Below, in pieces: positions 12,150 to 24,023 of a stretch of 64,000 nt of DNA (its first letter is position 1; each line of letters begins with the position of its first letter). This DNA is from Trissonchulus latispiculum. Lineage: Eukaryota; Nematoda; Enoplea; Enoplida; Ironidae. The notes beneath the pieces are model-generated. The model worked only from the letters and a program-made list of their open reading frames with translations, was not told the origin of the DNA and did not search any database. Both the position numbers and the translations under genes were made by a program. Where the stretch lies: assembly GCA_030248195.1 (NCBI GenBank), contig JASAND010030494.1, positions 1 to 64,000 of the forward strand, read 5' to 3'.

Positions 12150-13718
12150 AACTCGAAACGTGTATTTCTCGCAATGATAAACACTTTAAGCGAATTTGAA
12201 AAATTTTGCAAAATTTACCCTAAAACTACTCTATTTTTCGCTCCTTCGGTGGGACCCCCCCCCCAGTTGGTGAATGGCATAGTTTCCTTTGAGGGGTGTG
12301 TTGGGGGGTATATATCCCCCATAGGTGTGGCTGGGCAAAAAATCTGGGGGGGGGGGGGGGGGTTTCCGACGGAGGGTGGGGGGGCCCTGGGGGGTGTAGC
12401 AAAAATCTGGAGGGGGGTCGCCAAAATTTGTCATTCTTTTGGTGGGGGGTTCCCCCCAACATACGTATGGTATCCCCCCCCCAGAATTCGGACCTCTGAA
12501 ATTTCGAAAAATGGCCAAAAAATGCAAACTTTTCTGTAATTTATATATATTGTCCTTTTTTCATCAAAATAAGGCTTGTTCTTAACGTTTTAGCTGTTTT
12601 TGCACCGATTTTAGGTGAAAATTTTAGAAAAAATTTTCAAAAAATAACCATTTTTCGACCAAATTTGGCTAACTTTTTGGGTGCAAAAAGTGCAAGTGGT
12701 ATATATAAGTGCAAATGGTTGGGGGCAAGGCTTTTTTTAGGCCATAGCTTAGGCCAGGCCTTAGGCTTAGGCCATGAGTCGATGGCCTAAGGAAGTAGAA
12801 ACAACAATTTTCTAAAAAATTTTTCGCGCCTTCGGCGCGAATTTATACATTATTCCTTGTATTTCTGGGCTCCGCCAGCTAGTTACATTGTCTATTTACA
12901 CTTATAAATACACATTCAAGTTATAATTTCATTTATATATATACTATTATAAAGATTTCATCGAAGAAATGCTATATACCCAAGGCCGCACCCAGGGGGG
13001 GTTCAAGGGGTCTAGACCTCCTTTTGGAATGAAAAAAAGGAAATTTTTTGCTATTTTTATGGCAAAAACTGCTATTTTAAAAAATTTTCGCGCCTTCCGC
13101 GCGGTAATTCCCTTTTTGCAAGTAATAAACGTTCAATGTACTGTTTTTGGGCAAAAATTCTTCAACTTCTGGGGGGCTCGGCCCCCCAGACCTCCGTTAC
13201 GTTTTACCTTGGACCCCCCTTTTCAAAACCCAGGGTGCGGGCCTGTATATACCTATTTTAGTATGTAGTTTTTAACTTTATTTTTTATTTCTATCAATTT
13301 AATTTTCTTTCTTTGGTACATATACGTATACTCGTATGCTCCTATCTGTTTTAATTTTCAATGAAAATTCATTAATTCATTAAAAGTGTCGTGCACTATT
13401 ATTTCTATGCTCACAAGGTTCAATTTTTGCAATTTTAAGGTAAAAACGTAGCTTTTCTAGTGTGTTAAACAGTGACGATGGCGATTTTTGTTGTTAAACA
13501 GCGATTTTTGAATATATAACGCCTGAATATATGATCACTGTTTTAAAGTGATTTTAAGTCAACATTTCAAAAATGGCCAAATTCAGCTAACTTTTTGGTC
13601 AGAAAATCGCCGGGGGGGGCGGTTCGGGGGAGGGCAGCCGAAAGTTAGAGGGTATGTCAAAAATTCTGGGAGGTGGTAAAATTAGGCAAAAATTTTGGGG
13701 GGAGTACCCACCCAAGGG
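12150..13718 (+). repeat. 1.5-kb direct repeat, copy 2
   Basis: Copy of 9381-10972. It is most similar up to about 13618; the last 100 bp are more diverged but still clearly related (GGGGGGAGTACCCACCCAA in both). Confidence 0.85.
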
Positions 13719-14778
13719 AAACTATGGCGGTGGTAGTCGCGCTGAAGGCGCGAAAATTGGCCGAAAATTTTTAGTGGAGCAGGTTTAGGGTTTTCTAGGG
13801 GTATATAAATTCTGCAAAATTTTTCAAAAAAGTCCGAAGTTTTGGCTTAACGTGTTCATTATCGCGAGAAATACGTTTGCAACGGTTTTATGGACTTTAC
13901 GACGCAATATTGACCTTATTCTGGCCTTGGAAACATGTTGGTCATCAAGTTTTCGAGTTTGAAACTTTTGTCTACTGGGTTTTCTCTAGGCCAAAAAAGT
14001 GGGGGGAAGACCAAAAATGGGGGGGGAATAAAATATATACGTAGGCTAAAACTGCCAAATATCATAGGGGTCGCGGCAGCGACCCCTATAATATGAGTGA
14101 AAATGGTCGAATGACAGTGTAAAACAAGGCTGCGCAGAAGCTGCGCAGATTCCTGCGCAGAAGCTGCGCAGATTCCTGCGCAGATCCTGCGCAGATTATG
14201 TGCGCAAAAAATTGTACGTGTCGAGTTTAGTATATCTGCCAAGTTTCATCCCCGTACCACTTTCCGTTAAAAAGTTATGCCAAAAATCGCTTACGAGAGT
14301 GATGTTTTTTTTCCGGTTTCTCGCTTTTGATGTCTCATAAGGGGGTTTTGTAGCTTGAATAACTACAGATAGAAAAATTTTTGCCTATGAAACCCATATA
14401 TATTCTTGTAGTACAAATCAAAAATAAGCTAGTTTTTATGCCTCCCAGGGCCGGAAAAAATTTTTGGCTGGGGGCCAAAGTCGGCCAAAACGCTAAAATG
14501 GCCAAAAAGTATGCTTCAAAGGCGCCTTAATAAGTCAGATTGGGCTATATATGGGGCAATACTGACTATATGGTTAAACAGTACACATATCGGGGTCGTT
14601 CAAATGCTATATGATTTTCCGTCTTCGTGCGTAATTTTTCGGTACTGGCCGGCCAAACTTTGGTGAATTTTGGGTCGAACTTTGAACTTAATTTTTTCGC
14701 TTATTTTGCTACATGGGTGGCTCAAATTTTGCATACAAAGGTTTTTTGGGACGGAGAATCGATTCCCGCTATCAGTTT
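13719..14778. other. Repeat-derived spacer, including a GCGCAG minisatellite
   Basis: 13735-13980 is a diverged copy of the block also seen at 3440-3660. At 14130-14200 the hexamer TGCGCAG is iterated about seven times in 10-15 bp units. A near-palindrome GGGGTCGCGGCAGCGACCCC lies at 14068. No gene recognised. Confidence 0.55.
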
Positions 14779-15170
14779 TGCTGCCCGAGTAACCCAAGTT
14801 GCTGGGCTGGTTCCACTTGACCGTCTGAGGGGCCATGTCGGTAACCGCTTCCCGGAGGTCCATAGTAGGCTTTACTGTGCCTCTCCAAACTTTGTCTATA
14901 GGGGTTTTCTGGTGCGCCCAGCTCATTCCCGGTGTCCGTTTTGCCGTCTGACCCACCCATCTTGCTGTGCTGGTTCCACTTTGCCGTCTGGAGGGTCCGG
15001 TCGGTACCGACTTCCGGGAACACCATATAGGACTGTACATAGCCTGACAAAACATTGTCTATAGGGGTTTTCTGGTGCGCCCAGCTCATTCCTGGCATGC
15101 TTTTTGCCGTCTGACCCACCCATCTTGCTGTGCTGGTTCCACTTTGCCATCTGGAGGGTCAGGTCGGTGG
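14779..15170 (+). repeat. Tandem repeat, unit about 163 bp, about 2.4 copies
   Basis: Units begin near 14779, 14939 and 15104 with a GCCGTCTGACCCACCCA-type segment. They contain CTATAGGGGTTTTCTGGTG and GCCCAGCTCATTCC. The first unit is the most diverged. Open frames on both strands follow the repeat and are not taken as genes. Confidence 0.7.
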
Positions 15171-15177
15171 GAGGTCA

Positions 15178-15600
15178 TGGGGTCAAAAATGAAAATTTTC
15201 AAAAGGGGTCAAATTTGGTATCAAATGAAAGCGCTAAGCGAGCTGAGCAACTTTTGTCATAGAACTGCATGCTCAAAGTGGCTGTAGAGTGCTGTGGTGG
15301 GGTGGGGACTTAGGCGATTTTCGGTCAAAAATGAAATTTTTCAAAAGTGGTCAAATTTGGTACCAAATGAAAGCCCTAAGCGAGCTGAGCAACTTTTGTC
15401 ATAGAACTGCATGCTCAAAGTGGCTGTAGAGTGCTGTGGTGGGGTGGGGTGGGGACTTAGGCGATTTTCGGTCAAAAATGAAATTTTTCGAAAGTGGTCA
15501 AATTTGGTACCAAATGAAAGCCCTAAGCGAGCTGAGCAACATTTGTCATAGAACTGCATGCTCAAAGTGGTTGTGGAGTGCTGTGGTTGGCTTGCTTGCT
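15178..15600 (+). repeat. Tandem repeat, unit about 145 bp, three copies
   Basis: Units start near 15178, 15326 and 15470. Each carries CAAATGAAAGC, a run resembling CTAAGCGAGCTGAGCAAC, and GAACTGCATGCTC. The first two of these resemble the CAAATGAAAGAGCTCG module that fills the nested elements at 20-27 kb and 42-48 kb. Confidence 0.75.
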
Positions 15601-15652
15601 ACTGTTGAAAGATGTCTATACATACCTTCATAAATATATAAAATAATAGAAA

Positions 15653-16404
15653 ACAAGAACAAAAAGTGCTCCTTCGTCGCATGTAAAATACATATGAGTC
15701 TTCGTAGGCAGGTTGTACATAAGCAAAAACTAGCCTGTAAAATACATATGAGTTCCGTAGGGAGGTTGTAAATTAAGGAAAACAAGTTGCAACCGCTTAA
15801 CATATGAGCCTGTCCTACAACGAGGCTCATATTGGCGTTACAGTTCATTCCACATTAAAGCCTCATTAAAGAACCTCAGCTTCATTACGGAAAAATGAAT
15901 AGACGTAATGGCCCAGAAGAAATGGACTGAAGTGAACTACGACTGCTCAAGCTGAACTGTACATGCAACCTGATGTTTCCTGAAACACTATGGCACACCT
16001 CTAATGCATTCTCGAAACACTTTCACATTATACACACGCAGAATGCGTTCCCACTTGGCTGTGAGTCAGGGCGCCTCATGGCGTACCGTATTGAGCATAT
16101 GCACACTATAATGACTGATCAACATTATATATATGAAGGATAATTTGTAATGAAAAGCTTTATGCAGTATGTATTTATATAAAAGTAAAATATATATCTG
16201 CAAATTATTCGTATTATGACATACGCCAATATGAGCCTCGTTGTAGGACAGGCTCATATGTTAAGCGGTTGCAACTTGTTTTCCTTAATTTACAACCTCC
16301 CTACGGAACTCATATGTATTTTACAGGCTAGTTTTTGCTTATGTACAACCTGCCTACGAAGACTCATATTTTACATGCGACGAAGGAGCACTTTTTGTTC
16401 TTGT
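15653..16404. mobile_element. Fold-back element with 185-bp inverted arms
   Basis: Arms 15653-15837 and 16224-16404 are close inverse copies, separated by about 385 bp of AT-rich DNA. Inside each arm ATATGAGCCT...AGGCTCATAT forms a further perfect 10-bp hairpin with an 11-nt loop. The right arm abuts a (TA)n tract that in turn flanks the next element. No coding capacity seen. Confidence 0.8.
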
Positions 16405-16997
16405 ATATATATATATATATATATATTAGTGATGTGCGCGGAGACATTTGCCCGCTCCGGAGCTCCGGCCGGAGCGGGCTGTCGGAGCACCGGAGCTCCG
16501 GAGCTCCGGAGCTCCGCGGAGCTCCGACTGTTAGTGGAGGTAAAATTGTAAAAGTTTCGGTTTAAGCTAAAATAGGCTGTTAATTCAATAAAAAGCATGC
16601 CTACGCTCTGTATACCTACTTTTATCGCTTAACTGTTTATTTTTATTTTGTTAGCTGTATTTTTGATCTGAAATAGGATCAGTTTTTATAACAATATATA
16701 TATTTCACAGAATTTTTGGGATAATATTGATTGTTCATACTGCTGTGTTTACATAAAAGCCCATGTTAGTTTACTCTGCAGTTTACTTCAATGATTCACT
16801 TTTTTCAAGATTTGGCAAATCTAAATATTATATTCCACATGAAGTACTCAATATTTCTTGCAGGAATTTCATCAAATGTATACCAAACTTTTCAAATTCA
16901 GGCATAAAATATAGCAGATTTGGCAGATGTGGACCAGATTTCATTTATTCACTACGTATTTAACTTATCATCAGGATGTATATATATATATATATAT

Positions 16998-18816
16998 TAG
17001 GGATCGACCGGAACTCCAAAAAACCGGAACCGGAACCGGAACCGGAATTGGCTTTAAAAAACCGGAACCGGAACCGGAACCGGAACCAGCTCTTTAACAC
17101 TACAAAAATCGAAAATTTTTTCTGACGTTTTGGACAATTTTTGCACAATTTTTCGCTTTTTTTATAGTTACTACAACATTGTAATAACGTTTGCTTTATA
17201 TTTTATATAGTTATTTCAATGCAGGAACATGAAATTTGCAATTTATTAAGAGATTTTTGTCTTATCGCACAGTTAAACTTTACTACATTATAGCTTTAAA
17301 ATTAAAATTTAAAATTTAAAATTAATTATACACGGTATGAATATGCTATATTTATATTATTCGAGCACATTTTCGATGAATAAACGGCATCTATATTTTT
17401 ACATTCTATATACGAATTTCGATGGATAATTTAATCGAATGCAAGTTGACTTAAAGGACATTTGCTTGCAAATAAAATTTAACTTCTTACTTGGTTAAGC
17501 TGAATTTTAAATTAAGCTAAATATAAGTAGATAGAAATTGATTCCTCCAAAATTTTTGCGAGCACCAACAACTGCTCCATCGACAAAATAAGTCATAAAC
17601 ATGTTTAGTTTTTATCTGGCTTTCTAGGCTGATAATTTCTAGTCATAATCAAAAAGTTCATTTAACTTTACTAGAAGCGTTGCAGCATTTTCAAAACGCA
17701 AAATAAAAATAATGCCATTTACATTTTTAGAAAACAAAAGATATCTATTACTATTTTAGTTTACTTTTATTCTCTCTGTACTTCAGACAAAATTAAACTT
17801 TTTCTGAAAATTACTGTTCTTGTATGTATAAATTCCTTATTGTAAATCCAATCTGGTTATGAACTTAGGTAACATCAGCTATATACAAAATTGGACTTGT
17901 TTAGAACATCGGCTTATAATTCCTTAGCTTGTTGTTATATCTCAGTATAATTACTTTGTTATTGGAGTTTTCTGATTAAAATGCAAATGGTTTTTGCATG
18001 ATTGAAATATTATATATAAATTTTCATCCATTAAACATATAAGCCAAAAGTATTTTTCACAAGTTTCAAAGAAAACCGAAATGCACAATTTCTCCAACTT
18101 GAGTTAAACAAAATTTCTTCCGTTTAGCTAGCTTCATCAGGATTTTTAAATTTTAAATGACGTTTCTTCAAAAGATTTTTAAAAACCATTGCTATTTGTT
18201 CCATCCATAATTTTTTAGTAATTCTGTTGATCTGCGCACTGGATTAATTACTAAACAAAGAGCAACAAACTTACGTAGTCCATATTTAAAGTCCAGTCTC
18301 GATTTAAACAATTAAAAAGATTAAATTTAAGCTAAAACTGACATTTGATTATACAACAGCGCACTCTATAATTTTGAAATAGCATAGGTCGACGGTAAGG
18401 CTTCAATAATTTCAATTCAGCATTATGTAGGTACTCTTAAATTTAAAAGTTTCGGCGGTCTTGTGCTATCTAATCTGAGTTATTAAGTATTATTTTTGTT
18501 TTATAATATATATATTAATATTCATAACAACGATACATTAGACATTATTATTACAAATTCAAAACATTCTAAGTATATAATGCAATAGCGCAGCAGGCGA
18601 AAATTTTTGTATAAATAATATTCTGGTTATAAGAGAATCGCAGTTTTTTCAAAAAGTTTTAAAGAAGTTTGATAAAATCTTTTGAAAATTTTAATAAAAT
18701 TTTGCTTTTGATAATAGGCTAAAATTGGTTCCGGTTCCGGTACGTTTTCAAAAACCGGAACCGGAACCGGAACCAAAAAGTACCGGAACCGGAACCGGAA
18801 TTCCGGTCGATCCCTA
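16998..18816. mobile_element. hAT-like element (inner), inserted in (TA)n of the outer element
   Basis: The ends are TAGGGATCGACCGGAA and the inverse TTCCGGTCGATCCCTA, bordered by (TA)n on both sides. Subterminal iterations of the hexamer GGAACC (about 17016-17092 and 18728-18800) occur in inverse orientation at the two ends. The interior is AT-rich with no long open frame. Same architecture as the outer element but with unrelated end and subterminal sequence, so these are two families with the same insertion preference. Confidence 0.65.
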
Positions 18817-18848
<32 letters not shown>

Positions 18849-19099
18849 TCAACTTAAAATATTATGTAAACCTAAGCTAACAGAATTGCTATCTGAAAGA
18901 TATATCAGAAGAGATAGGTTTGATGAAAGCAAAGAAAAACTGCAGATGTTGAAAGTTTACGTACATGGAATAGACTTAACTGAAATGTAATATTTAATTG
19001 AATGATTAATAACAAGTACGAAATTTAAAACGTTTTACGGAATTTATTCTTAAATGTATTGGAGAGTTGTATTTATTTTTTCTTTTATATATTTAGAAA

Positions 19100-19198
19100 A
19101 TGGACAAGTTTAAATTGTCTCCAGAAAAAAAGAACCGTCTTGAGAAGTATAAGAACGCAGCCTTGAGAAAACTGGAACATTTTTTAAAACAGGAGTAG
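19100..19198 (+). CDS. Short basic open frame (32 codons) inside the outer hAT-like element
   Basis: ATG at 19100 runs to TAG at 19198. The product is lysine-rich (begins MDKFKLSPEKKNRLEKYK) and a splice-acceptor-like TATATATTTAG lies 3 bp before the ATG. It could be the last exon of a decayed element gene or chance. No family recognised. Confidence 0.2.
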   Translation: MDKFKLSPEKKNRLEKYKNAALRKLEHFLKQE

Positions 19199-19435
19199 GA
19201 CAACTATATATATGTAAAATTCATTACAGTCTTACGTACTGTGGAGGAAAAATCGGGGACTTCTCAGAAAAATCATACTTTCGAATTTTTCTAGAACATT
19301 CAAAGGTTGTAAATGGCTGCTCCGGGGCCCGGTACCTGGAGCTCCGGGAGCTCCGGAGCAGAAGCCCGCCCGGAGCATCCGAAAATCGGAGCTCCGCTCC
19401 GAGCTCCTGTCGGAGCGGAGCTCCGGCGCACATCA

Positions 19436-19438
<3 letters not shown>

Positions 19439-19500
<62 letters not shown>
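19439..19500. repeat. (TA)n microsatellite
   Basis: About 62 bp of uninterrupted TA, flanking the right end of the outer hAT-like element. Confidence 0.95.
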
Positions 19501-19505
<5 letters not shown>

Positions 19506-20086
19506 GTAAACTGGGGAACCCCTTTTTAAGGGCACGGAAACACAACCTCAAGGTTGGGCTAACCGGTAGAAGTTTATAGGTTTTTTTTACCCTATCTTGA
19601 AACCTTAGGGGTGGTTGGGGAAAAAGTGGGGGGGGGGGTTTTAAAAAAAGAAGGAGGGGGGCTGCTGTCAAAAAAGGGGGGGAGGGGGGGAGCGAAAATT
19701 CGATTTTGGGGAGGGGAAAAAAAATTTTTGTGAGGGGGCTGGGAGAAATCGATTTTTCGTTAAAAAACTGGAAAAGTTTCTCAACTTTCAGCTATTTTTA
19801 AGGTAATTAAGCGATAGCAATTTTTCGCTAATTTTTTGAAAATTTTCGAATTTTTGGCTAAAAATTTGCAAAAATTCAGGTAGGGGGGTTGAAAAGTGTT
19901 ATGGGGGAGGTGTCGGCCGAAGGCCGATTTGGGGGGAGGGATAGAACAAATTTCTTAGGGGGGAGGGTCGGCGACCCCTCCATTGGGGGGAGGGGTCCCC
20001 CCTCACCCCCCCCCTAACACACCTATGCTTGATGAGCATCCAAAATAACGCTAGAGGCTGCATTATTGTCGCTGCCGCTGCTTATT
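19501..20086. other. G-rich low-complexity spacer
   Basis: Repeated runs of 5 to 9 G separated by A/T-rich words. No gene. It leads directly into the first nest. Confidence 0.5.
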
Positions 20087-20141
20087 GGTTTGCCGCTACT
20101 TCCGAAGGAAAAGGGCAAACCCTTATTCTCGTCGTGTTATT

Positions 20142-20201
20142 GTGTTGCTCACTTTTCCAAAGGAATGGGCAACACCTTGTTATTGGTCTGTGCTTATTAT
20201 T
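20142..20201 (+). mobile_element. Solo family-B head, no matching tail
   Basis: A hairpin with arms GTGTTGC and GCAACAC, followed by TTATTGGTCTGTGCTTATT, then directly by the next head. No B body or tail can be assigned to it before the A1 tail. Confidence 0.65.
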
Positions 20202-20264
20202 ATTGGGTTGCCGCTTTTTACACAAAAAGGCAACCCTTTCATCTGGGTATGTCCGTTTATTATT

Positions 20265-21161
20265 GGGTTGCCGCTTTTTACACAAAAAGGCAACCCTTTC
20301 ATCTGGGTATGTCCCGATATTATTATTCATCTCGTTACCACACCCTGTCCCCCCCTCTAACTTTTGCTAGGGTTGACCGATTGGGCTGAAATTATCAGTG
20401 GAGGTTTGGGGTGGGGTGAAGTGTTGACTGAAGCGCGGGCAGTCCGATATTTCACGGATTCCGGGAATGGCAGCTCCCGGAATTTTTTAGAATGGTAAGG
20501 TTGGACCAAGGGAAACGTAAAAATTTTTTGTCTCCGATTTTGCTCAAAAGTTGGGCATAGGGTAACTCTACCACGCTGATTTCAAAACTGAAATCGAAAT
20601 TTCCGGAAATTTTACGGATTTCGAGATATTGGACCCGAAAAATTCCGGATTTTGAAAATTTTTTCCGAAAGTGGTCGATATGGTACTCAAATGAAAGAGC
20701 TCGCCGAGCTGAACAACTTTCCTTCTTGCGACATTTTCCGGAAATGCGTCTAGCAAAAGTTACAGCCGAAAAACTGAAAATCCGGGAATTCCCGAAAACC
20801 CGGATTTTGAACATTTTTTCCGAAAGTGGTCGATGTGGTACTCAAATGAAAGAGCTCGTCGAGCTGAACAACTTTTCTGCTTCCGTCATTGTCCGGAAAT
20901 GCGTCTAGCAAAAGTTACAGCCGAAAAACTGAAAATCCGGGAATTCCCGAAAACCCGGATTTTGAAAATTTTTTCCGAAAGTGGTCGATATGGTACTCAA
21001 ATGAAAGAGCTCGTCGAGCTGAACAACTTTTCTGCTTGCGGCATTTTCCGGAAATGCGTCTAGCGAAAGTTACGACCAAAAAACTGTTGCATTCTTCTGA
21101 CAAAGACCCGTGTCTCTAAGGGAAAAAGCAGCGGCAACCCATTCTCGCTACTTCGCTAGTT
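20265..21161 (+). mobile_element. Family-C element C2
   Basis: Complete: head hairpin (arms GGGTTGCC/GGCAACCC), a short ATT tract, poly-C landmark at 20350, a body of three modules each with AAATGAAAGAGCTCG and CATTTTCCGGAAATGCG, and the tail GCGGCAACCC at 21131 with 3' end CTTCGCTAGT. The next C head begins at the following base. Confidence 0.75.
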
Positions 21162-21894
21162 GGGTTGCCGCTTTTTACACAAAAAGGCAACCCTTTCATC
21201 TGGGTATGTCCGTTTTTATTATTATTATTATTATTATTATTCTCGTGACCACCCCTGTCCCCCCCCTCTATCTTGAGTTTGGGAAGGGGTAGAGAGGTGG
21301 TTGATACCTCATTTTGAAGGTCTTGACTTGAAGTGTTGACTGAAGCGCGGGGAGCCCCGGGGGAGCAAGGTTGCTCCCGGAGCAGCCCCGTGAGTAAAAA
21401 TGAGTAAAATAAAAAAGTTGTCCAAATGAGCTAATTTTGGTATCATTCGAAAGCTCTCGGCGAGTAATGAAAAAGTTGTAATTGGGTCAAGGCCTGAAAA
21501 TGCACTCATTTTGAGTTATGAGGCGAAAAATGGTCAAAAAATGCCCAAAAACGGCCAAAATGGCTCAAAATTGAAAGTTCTCGGATCGGGCTCATATCGG
21601 TGTCATTCGAAAGCTCTCATTGAGTATATAAAAAGTTGTAATAGGGCCAAAACGCCAAAGTGTACGAAAATTGAGTTACAGAGCCGCAAATGGGTCAAAA
21701 ATGGTCAAAATCGACCAAAATGACCAAAAATTTAAACAACTCTAAATATGGTCAATATGGTACTCTATTGAGAGCTCTCGATACGGACTATACGAATCAG
21801 ACTATACTGGGTCACAACGGTGCCTCTTTTGGGAGATATGGCCATCTATAAACGGAAAATGCCGCGGCAACCCATTCTCGCTACTTCGCTAGTT
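21162..21894 (+). mobile_element. Family-C element C3, second body type
   Basis: Same head and tail as C2, but a different interior: after the poly-C landmark comes a perfect hairpin GGGAGCAAGGTTGCTCCC at 21361, then roughly 110-170-bp modules with CATTCGAAAGCTCTC and AAAAAGTTGTAAT. The same interior is found in C4 (44930-45700). So ends and interiors are exchanged between elements of one family. Confidence 0.75.
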
Positions 21895-22896
21895 ATTATT
21901 TAATCTCGTTACCACCCCTGTCCCCCCCCTCTAACTTTTGATAGGGTGGCCCGATTGGGCTGAAATTTTTACGGGATGTTGGGGGTGGGGTGAAGTGTTG
22001 ACTGAAGCGCGGGCAGTCCGATATTTCCCGGATTCCGGGAATGGCGAATCCCGGAATTTTTTAGAATGGTAAGGGGGGACCAAGGGAAACGTAAAAATTT
22101 TTTGTCTCCGATTTTGCTTAAAAGTTGGTCATAGGGTAAGTCGACCACGCTGATTTCGAAACTGAAATCGAAATTTCCGGAAAATTTACGGATTTCGAGA
22201 TATTGGACCCGGAAAATTCCGGATTTTGAAAATTTTTCCGAAAGTGGTCGATATGGGGCTCAAATGAAAGAGCTCGTCGAGCTGAACAACTTTCCTTCTT
22301 GCGGCATTTTCCGGAAATGCGTCTAGCGAAAGTTACAGCCGAAAAACTGAAAATCCGGGAATTCCCGAAAACCCGGATTTTGAAAAATTTTTCCGAAAGT
22401 GGTCGATATGGGGCACAAATGAAAGAGCTCGTCGAGCTGAGCAACTTTCCTTCTTGCGGCATTTTCCGGAAATGCGTCTAGCGAAAGTTACAGCCGAAAA
22501 ACTGAAAATCCGGGAATTCCCGAAAACCCGGATTTTGAAAAATTTTTCCGAAAGTGGTCGATATGATACTCAAATGAAAGAGCTCGTCGAGCTGAACAAC
22601 TTTCCTTCTTGCGGCATTTTCCGGAAATGCGTCTAGCGAAAGTTACAGCCGAAAAACTGAAAATCCGGGAATTAGCGAAAACCCGGATTTTGAAAAAGTT
22701 TTCCGAAAGTGGTCGGTCGATATGATACTCAAATGAAAGAGCTCGTCGAGCTGAACAACTTTTCTGCTTGCGGCATTTTCCGGAAATGCGTCTAACGAAA
22801 GTTACGACTAAAAAACTGTTGCATTCTTCTGAAAGAAAACCCGGAACCTAAGGGAAAATGCCGCGGCAACCCATTCTCGCTACTTCGCTAGTTATT

Positions 22897-23935
22897 GGGT
22901 TGTCGCATTTTTTTTTAAAAAAAGACAACCCTTTGATATGGCTAAGTTTCTTTATTTATTTATTTATTTATTTATTATTCCGGTCAACATTTGTGTCCCC
23001 CCCCTTTTTCTCGAGATTGGCTGGACCGATCGGGCTGAAATTCTCACCATAGTTGTAGGGTGACCTGAAGTGCTCCCGTTTGTAAGGGCATCCCGATATC
23101 TCCCGGATTCCGGGAATGGCGAATCCCGGAATTTTAAAAATCGTAAGGGGGGACCAAGGGAAACGTAAAAATTTTTTGTCTCCGATTTTGCTTAAAAGTT
23201 GGTCATAGGGTAAGTCGACCACGCTGATTTCGAAACTGAAATCGAAATTTCCGGAAAATTTCCGGATTTCGAGATATTCGACCCGGAAAATTCCGGATTT
23301 TGAAAAATTTTTCCGAAAGTGGTCGATATGGTACTCAAATGAAAGAGCTCGCCGAGCTGAACAACTTTCCTTCTTGCGACATTTTCCGGAAATGCGTCCA
23401 GCGAAAGTTATAGCCGAAAAACTGAAAATCCGGGAATTCACGAAAACCCGGATTTTGGACTTAAAAATTTTTTGTCTCGGATTTTGCTTAAAAGTTGGTC
23501 ATAGGGTAAATCGGTGGCGCTGATTTCGAATCTGAAATTGAAATTCCCGGAAAATTCACGGATTTCGAGATCTTCGGCCCGGAAAATTCCGGATTTTGAA
23601 AAATTTTTCCGAAAGTGGTCGATATGGTACTCAAATGAAAGAACTCGTCGAGCTGAGCAACTTTCCTTCTTGCGACATTTTCCGTAAATGCGTCCAGCGA
23701 AAATTACAGCCGCAAAAACTGAAAATCCGGGAATTCCCGGAAAAACCGGAATTTTAAAAATTGTCTTAAAAGTTGTCAATATGGTACTTATTCGAAAGAT
23801 CTCAGCGAGTAGGGAAAAAGTTGTGATAGGGCCAAAGTCTGAAAATGTTCCAAAACTGAGTTTGAGCCCGAGCCAATATAAGCACAGAGGAATAAGAGGA
23901 AAATGCGCGACAACCCGTTGATGCCGGTAGGATTT
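22897..23935 (+). mobile_element. Family-D element D1
   Basis: The head at 22897 has hairpin arms GGGTTGTC and GACAACCC and a T/A-rich loop. A (TTTA)n tract, the poly-C landmark at 22995 and a modular body follow. The tail GCGACAACCC is at 23907, with 3' end GATGCCGGTAGGATT. A 157-codon open frame (22968-23441, minus) is also open in the other D copies. Confidence 0.75.
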
Positions 23936-23938
23936 ATT

Positions 23939-23992
23939 GGGTTGTCGCATTTTTTTAAAAAAAAGACAACCCTTTGTTATGGCTAAGTTTCT

Positions 23993-24023
<31 letters not shown>

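Larger units (their letters stand above)
16427..19438. mobile_element. hAT-like element (outer), inserted in (TA)n
   Basis: The ends are TAGTGATGTGCGC and its exact inverse GCGCACATCACTA. Both are bordered by (TA)n, so an 8-bp duplication ATATATAT fits but cannot be told from the microsatellite. Ends starting TAGNG with 8-bp duplications are typical of hAT transposons. Just inside both ends lie 80-120 bp of iterated GGAGCTCC, itself palindromic. A complete second element (16998-18816) sits inside it. No transposase domain was recognised, so it is probably non-autonomous. Confidence 0.65.
20205..22893 (+). mobile_element. Family-C element C1, interrupted by C2 and C3
   Basis: The head hairpin at 20205 has arms GGGTTGCC and GGCAACCC. 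Its own body resumes at about 21895 (CTCGTTACCACCCC, then the TGTCCCCCCCC landmark). It runs through roughly 155-bp modules with GAGCTCGTCGAGCT and CCGGAAATGCGTCTAG, and ends with the tail GCGGCAACCC at 22863 plus 21 nt ending CGCTAGTT. Confidence 0.7.

Noticed and set aside
16998..17010. TTAGGG as telomere-like repeat
   Set aside because: Single occurrence that forms part of the inner hAT-like terminus.
20029..20389. Overlapping frames of 90-113 codons across the first element heads
   Set aside because: They merely translate tandem hairpin heads; the same happens at 24950 and 42553.
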